A DNA stretch of 64,000 nt from Novosphingobium sediminicola (GTDB taxonomy: Bacteria > Pseudomonadota > Alphaproteobacteria > Sphingomonadales > Sphingomonadaceae): the NCBI RefSeq assembly GCF_014196525.1, contig NZ_JACIDX010000002.1, positions 248,001 through 312,000 on the forward strand. The letters are read 5' to 3'. Under the pieces are notes generated by a model. The model was not told where the DNA came from, made no database searches, and saw only the letters and a program-made list of their open reading frames with translations. Position numbers and translations under genes: made by a program. Below are positions 59,978-64,000 of this stretch, in pieces (within the stretch, counting starts at the first letter, position 1; each line of letters starts with the position of its first letter).

Positions 59978-61393
59978 ATGCCACACCTGCTGCGATGGGC
60001 GTTGATGTCCGGCCTGCTTTGCGCCCCGGCGCTGGTTCAGGCGCAAAATGCCCTGTCGCCCGCCGCACGGGCCGCCCTGGAAACACCGGGCTCCCCCGCT
60101 CAGCCCGACGCCGAACATAGCCGCCTGCGCCTGCTGCGCGCCGGGGCCCTGCTGGCCGTTCCGGGCGAGGCGGCGCGAGGGCAAAGCACGCTGGTGATCG
60201 GGGCCGATGGCCGGATTACCGCGATCCACCCCGGATGGCCGGAACCCGCCGCTCTGGGCCTGCCCGCCGATACTGAGGTCATTGATCTCAAGGATCAATT
60301 TGTGATGCCGGGCTTCATGGATGTCCATGTCCATCTGACCAGCGGCGGCATCGCAGGGCGAATACCTGATGCGGCTCTGCGCGAGGAGGATGGGTTCTTC
60401 GCCCTCAATGGCGCGCGCAATGCGCGCTCCACGCTAATGGCGGGTTTCACTACGGTACGCGATCTGGGCGCGCCGGACGGGGCGATCTATCCTTTGCGCG
60501 ATGCGGTGCGGGCCGGAATCGTGGCCGGGCCGCATATCCTTGCCGCAGGCGCCGGGATCAGCCCCACCAACGGCCATGCCGATGTCCATGGCTTGCGCAA
60601 GGCGCTGCTGGCGGCATCGGATCGCGGCAACACCTGCAACGGGGCTGACGATTGCATGCGCGCCACCCGCGAGGCGATCCGCGCCGGGGCCGATGTCATC
60701 AAGGTCCACGTAACCGGCGGCGTCACCGACAGTTCGGACACCGGCACCGGCCAGCAATTCACCGACGCCGAATTGCAGGCCATCGCCTGGACCGCGCATT
60801 CGATGGGCCGCAAAGTCACCACCCATGCCCATGGCAAGGAAGGCATCGATGCCGCCGTGCGCGCGGGCTATGACAGTATCGAACATGCGATGTGGGCGGA
60901 TGAGGAAAGCCTCAAAGCGATGAAGGCACGGGGCACATGGCTGGTGCCCACGGTCTGGCCCATCGATTGGGTGGGCGATACGCCCGACAAGGTGCGCGCC
61001 GGACCGTTCCGCAATCTCAACGAAAACTCCATGGCCAAGATGCTGCTGCTGGGCGATCAGCCGAAGAAGCTGGCGCGCATGGCGGTGCGGCTGGGGGTAC
61101 CCATCGCGCTGGGCACGGATTCGGGCATTTCACCCCATGGCACCAACGGGCGCGAGATGATCGAATATGTCGCCGCCGGAATGAGCCCGATGGAGGCGCT
61201 GAAAACCGGCACGGTCAATGCCGCCGCCGCCATGGGTCTGAAGGATCGCGGGCGGATTGCGCCGGGTATGCTGGCCGATGTGATTGCGCTGGGCGGCGAT
61301 CCGATCCGCGATATTGCGCAGGTTCTCAATGTCCGTTTCGTGATGCGCGACGGCATCATTTTCAAACAATCAGGCATCGCGCAGGGAGAGTGA
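59978..61393 (+). CDS. Secreted amidohydrolase (imidazolonepropionase/prolidase-like) 2
   Basis: Exported metal amidohydrolase of 471 residues, about 36% longer at the N-terminus region between signal peptide and barrel than minimal members. Start at the ATG at 59978 with GAGG upstream (an ATG four codons earlier is possible); signal peptide ends near ALVQA. Metal ligands: GFMDVHVHLTSG (HxH), DVIKVHVTGGV (K), VTTHAHGKEGID (H), SIEHAMWAD (H), LGTDSGISPHG (D). A cysteine pair in NTCNGADDCM may form a disulfide, in keeping with export. The following amidohydrolase starts two bases after its stop. Confidence 0.92.
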   Translation: MPHLLRWALMSGLLCAPALVQAQNALSPAARAALETPGSPAQPDAEHSRLRLLRAGALLAVPGEAARGQSTLVIGADGRITAIHPGWPEPAALGLPADTEVIDLKDQFVMPGFMDVHVHLTSGGIAGRIPDAALREEDGFFALNGARNARSTLMAGFTTVRDLGAPDGAIYPLRDAVRAGIVAGPHILAAGAGISPTNGHADVHGLRKALLAASDRGNTCNGADDCMRATREAIRAGADVIKVHVTGGVTDSSDTGTGQQFTDAELQAIAWTAHSMGRKVTTHAHGKEGIDAAVRAGYDSIEHAMWADEESLKAMKARGTWLVPTVWPIDWVGDTPDKVRAGPFRNLNENSMAKMLLLGDQPKKLARMAVRLGVPIALGTDSGISPHGTNGREMIEYVAAGMSPMEALKTGTVNAAAAMGLKDRGRIAPGMLADVIALGGDPIRDIAQVLNVRFVMRDGIIFKQSGIAQGE

Positions 61394-61395
61394 AT

Positions 61396-62808
61396 ATGCG
61401 TGCGTTTCTATCCGTCATGGCCTTGGCCTCCGCATTGGCCGCAAACTCGGCGCGCGCCGAGGATCTGATCATCGATCATGTGACCTTGCTGGACGGCACC
61501 GGCGCCCCCGCCCGCGCCGATATGAGCGTGGGGGTCGACAAGGGCCGCTTTACCTTTGTAGCGCCTACCGCCTCGGCTCCGCGTGCGAGCGGGCGGCATA
61601 TCGATGCCACGGGGCAATTCCTGATCCCCGGCCTGATCGAAACGCATGCCCATTTGCGCCTGCCCGCCAATGCCAATCCGGCGGCCGAGGCGCCGCTCGA
61701 TGATGATGATCTGCCCATTCAGCCGACCTATTCCGCCGCCGAGCTTGAAAAGGCCCATGAGATGGGCGTGGGCGTGCTGGCAGGCTATCTCTATTCCGGC
61801 GTGACCACCTTGTTCGATGCTGGCAATTATGCGCCCTATGTCCTGCGCCTGCGCGCCGAGGAGCGGGCGGGCAAGATCGCCGCGCCCCATATTCTGGCCA
61901 CCGGCAATCTGGTCACCTATCCCGGCAGCCATGGCGATGCGGTGGCGGTGCGGATCGCCGACTGGCCTGCGGATCGGCCCAAATTCCTCGCCTATCTGCG
62001 CGAGCAGAAGCCCGATATCGTCAAGATCACCTATGAGGAACATGGCTGGGGCACGCGCCCGATGGTGTCCCTGATGCCTTTGCCGTTGATGCAGCAGATC
62101 ATCATCGAGGCCAATCGCCACGGCATTCGCACCGTGGTTCACACCTCCAACGAAATCCGCACGGTCGAGGCGCTGTCGGTCGGGGCCGATGCGCTGGCCC
62201 ATCCGGTAATCCAGGCACCGATCAGCGAGGGTTTTGCCCGAGAAATGGGTGCGAAAAAGACGCCCTTTGCCACCACGCTGACGATTGGCGATGGCTATAG
62301 CCGCTTGGTCGAACATCCCGAATATCTCGATCAGCCACTTTATCAGGCCGCGCTTTCCCCGCAGGAAATCGAGACCCTGCGCAAGGAAACCCTGCCCGCG
62401 TGGAAGGCGCGGGGGTGGACATGGTGGATGAAGCTGATGACGCCGGTGGCGGCCGAGAATATTCGCAAGGTCCATGATGCGGGCGGCGTGGTGGCGATCG
62501 GCACAGATCAGTCGCTGGGCCCGGCGGTGCATCGGGAAATGGAATTGTTGCAGCAGCAGGGCATCGCGCCCGCCGCGATTATCAGGATGGCCACACTCAA
62601 TGGCGCGATGCTGCTGGGCCGGGCGGCGGATCTGGGCAGCGTGGAAAGCGGTAAGATCGCCGATGCAGTGCTGCTCTCGGCCGATCCGGCGCGCGACATC
62701 AACAATGCCAAGGCCATCGTGGCGGTGATCAAACAGGGCGCGCTGGTCGATGAGGACAAGCTGCCTCTGCCCGGCGGCAAGCGGGGCCTGCGGCGTCAAC
62801 AACGATAG
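61396..62808 (+). CDS. Secreted amidohydrolase 3
   Basis: Exported amidohydrolase of 470 residues, with AGGGAGAG before the ATG and signal peptide MRAFLSVMALASALAANSARA. Metal ligands: GLIETHAHLRLPA (HxH), DIVKITYEEHG (K), RTVVHTSNEIRT (H), ADALAHPV (H) and IGTDQSLGP (D). It is more distant from amidohydrolases 1 and 2 than they are from each other: IEHxxxxD is replaced by LAHPVIQAP. It probably acts on a related but different amide or peptide. Cotranscribed with amidohydrolase 2; a terminator follows. Confidence 0.9.
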   Translation: MRAFLSVMALASALAANSARAEDLIIDHVTLLDGTGAPARADMSVGVDKGRFTFVAPTASAPRASGRHIDATGQFLIPGLIETHAHLRLPANANPAAEAPLDDDDLPIQPTYSAAELEKAHEMGVGVLAGYLYSGVTTLFDAGNYAPYVLRLRAEERAGKIAAPHILATGNLVTYPGSHGDAVAVRIADWPADRPKFLAYLREQKPDIVKITYEEHGWGTRPMVSLMPLPLMQQIIIEANRHGIRTVVHTSNEIRTVEALSVGADALAHPVIQAPISEGFAREMGAKKTPFATTLTIGDGYSRLVEHPEYLDQPLYQAALSPQEIETLRKETLPAWKARGWTWWMKLMTPVAAENIRKVHDAGGVVAIGTDQSLGPAVHREMELLQQQGIAPAAIIRMATLNGAMLLGRAADLGSVESGKIADAVLLSADPARDINNAKAIVAVIKQGALVDEDKLPLPGGKRGLRRQQR

Positions 62809-62815
62809 GGGAATA

Positions 62816-62850
62816 GGGGAGGGCGCCAAAGCGGCCCCTCCCCTGCTTTT
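62816..62850 (+). terminator. Terminator after the third amidohydrolase gene
   Basis: GGGGAGGG (62816-62823) pairs with CCCTCCCC (62836-62843); GCC/GGC pairs extend the stem past a one-base bulge. TTTT follows at 62847-62850 and touches the stop of the convergent iorB gene. Confidence 0.75.
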
Positions 62851-64000
62851 CAGGCCGCCTTGAGCAGGGTTTCGCGCGCATCGCGCAGAGCCTCGGCCCC
62901 CGCTCCGCCATCGGCCTGCGCCATGATCGCGGCAAAGCGTTCCAGAGAGCGCTCGAACGTATCGCCATAGCCCTTGATCAGGCGTTGCGCGCGGATGATC
63001 TCGGCGGCGCGGGCAAGGTCGGTGCGGGCTGCTTTTTGGGCGCGATCCAGCCATGCCTCGATCCGGCCCTGTTCCTCGGCATAGCGCAAGGTGCTGCGCC
63101 GCCAGCCCCGGCCCATCGCCACCAGACGCAGCGCGATGAACCAGCGCAGCGAGGTGGTTTCCACATGCCGCCCCTTGGACAGTGCCCGGTCCAGCCATGC
63201 CGACCCCATCACCCGCCGCCCCAGCCATGCCGGCAGGCTCTCGGCCACTTCCTGAAGCCGGGGATGCATGAATTCGGTGACGGTCAGGACCTGTCCGTCC
63301 TTCACCTTGACCTCATCGCGCACCCGTTCAAACCGGGCGGCGCGCACTTTCAGATCGGCCACGCGGATCGTGTCCTCATAGGCCATCCAAAGGGCGAGAT
63401 GGCGCGCGGCCTCCTGCGTCAGGTCGAAAGGCGCGCGGTCCAGGGCGGCGATCCGTTCCAGTCGATCCAGATAGAGCGCGGCATAGTCGCCATCCTGATA
63501 ATCCATCAGCTTGGCCAGCCCGTGCAGCGCATTGGCCAGCGCCGCATCGGGAAGGCCCGCCCGCGCCCGCGCGGCCAGCACCTTACCCATCGTGGTGGTC
63601 GGCGTGGGGATCTCGAGCCCCTCCTCCTGCGGCATGGCGATCTCGCCCTGCGCGCGGGCAAAGCCCTCGGCAAAACCGGCAAGGTTGCTTTTGACCGCCT
63701 TGCCGCTGTGATGGATCGCGGCTTCAAAGGCTTCCCGCGGGAAAGGCAAGGCGCCGCTGCCCGCCAGCGCGCCGAACATGATCACGCTGATCACGCTATG
63801 GGTGCGCTCGGTGGCGGCCTCCATATCGAAACCGATGAAGCGGGCCGAGCGTTCGCGGGCCGCGGCAAGGATCTTCTCGCCATTGCCGCGCCCGTCGCCC
63901 GCCACCTGCTTTTCGGAAATGGCATAGATGCGGTGGGTCGATCCAATCAGCGTGGTCTTGCCCGCGGTGGAAAATCCGCGCAGCACCGCGCGGCCCGTTT
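62850..64000 (-). CDS. iorB: Indolepyruvate oxidoreductase subunit beta (5' part outside window)
   Basis: The frame is open past the right edge, so the start is not in the window; 383 codons plus stop are visible. The N-terminal visible part (to about residue 110) is the gamma-type domain of 2-oxoacid:acceptor oxidoreductases (GKTTLIGSTHRIYAI, FIGFDMEAATERTHSVISVIMFGALAGSGALPF), followed by a long helical DUF6537 domain with DYQDGDYAALYLDRLE and MAYEDTIRVADLKVRAARF. This two-domain layout is that of IorB, which with IorA converts indolepyruvate (and other aryl pyruvates) to arylacetyl-CoA. It suggests aromatic amino-acid catabolism in this region. Confidence 0.87.
   Translation of the reverse strand, partial: TGRAVLRGFSTAGKTTLIGSTHRIYAISEKQVAGDGRGNGEKILAAARERSARFIGFDMEAATERTHSVISVIMFGALAGSGALPFPREAFEAAIHHSGKAVKSNLAGFAEGFARAQGEIAMPQEEGLEIPTPTTTMGKVLAARARAGLPDAALANALHGLAKLMDYQDGDYAALYLDRLERIAALDRAPFDLTQEAARHLALWMAYEDTIRVADLKVRAARFERVRDEVKVKDGQVLTVTEFMHPRLQEVAESLPAWLGRRVMGSAWLDRALSKGRHVETTSLRWFIALRLVAMGRGWRRSTLRYAEEQGRIEAWLDRAQKAARTDLARAAEIIRAQRLIKGYGDTFERSLERFAAIMAQADGGAGAEALRDARETLLKAA

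Noticed and set aside
1-64000. CRISPR arrays, insertion sequences, tRNA genes or an integrated element
   Set aside because: No regularly spaced repeats, transposase or integrase sequence, or cloverleaf was seen; the seven receptors are diverged families rather than repeats.

Overview
The window reads as chromosomal DNA of a GC-rich alphaproteobacterium of the Sphingomonadales, most like Novosphingobium or Sphingobium. Reasons: strongly GC-biased codon use that opens long false frames on the opposite strand, seven TonB-dependent receptors (TBDRs) in 64 kb, three FecI/FecR-type sigma/anti-sigma pairs, secreted amidohydrolases, and a valine catabolic operon of alphaproteobacterial type. No tRNA, rRNA, IS element, phage gene, CRISPR array or origin was seen. 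Species assignment is inference.

Layout. 1-10.7 kb: the end of an unknown gene, then ECF sigma, FecR, TBDR, a second paralogous TBDR cut by one in-frame TAG, and an operon of three secreted hydrolases (ceramidase-like, EstA-like esterase, metallo-beta-lactamase fold). 10.7-16.3 kb (minus strand): ECF sigma, FecR, TBDR with an STN domain, histidine acid phosphatase; probably a phosphate-ester (phytate-like) scavenging module. 16.5-24.4 kb: an RMD1/DUF155 membrane protein, a Caulobacter-type TBDR, and a third ECF/FecR/TBDR set. 24.6-32.2 kb: an MFS exporter, a five-gene valine degradation operon (mmsA, acyl-CoA dehydrogenase, 3-hydroxyisobutyryl-CoA hydrolase, enoyl-CoA hydratase, mmsB) and a divergent LysR regulator. 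32.2-34.8 kb: argO/argP-type exporter and regulator, and a MarR-GNAT fusion. 34.8-42.7 kb: a three-gene RND efflux operon divergent from an OmpR/EnvZ-type two-component system. 42.7-47.6 kb: TBDR plus sulfatase operon with a divergent LysR regulator. 47.6-64 kb: VOC protein and MarR regulator, NSS amino-acid transporter, kynureninase-like PLP enzyme, secreted M20 peptidase, TBDR, a double-CDGSH/cupin fusion, a PrnB-like enzyme of the IDO/TDO heme superfamily, an Lrp/AsnC regulator, three secreted amidohydrolases, and the 3' part of iorB (indolepyruvate oxidoreductase).

The last region is the best candidate for an undescribed system. An outer-membrane receptor, a secreted peptidase and three amidohydrolases could release amino acids from peptides or N-acyl conjugates. 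The NSS transporter could import them, and the kynureninase-like, PrnB-like and IorB enzymes all belong to families that act on tryptophan or related aromatic compounds. An exactly shared AT-rich 16-mer (ATGCAAAATCATATGA) lies in two divergent control regions of this locus, at 55288-55303 and, inverted, at 59891-59906, and suggests a common regulator. The substrate and the regulon are inference from family membership and gene order.

Starts were moved from the longest open frame where a ribosome binding site, signal peptide or gene overlap pointed elsewhere; each such case is stated.
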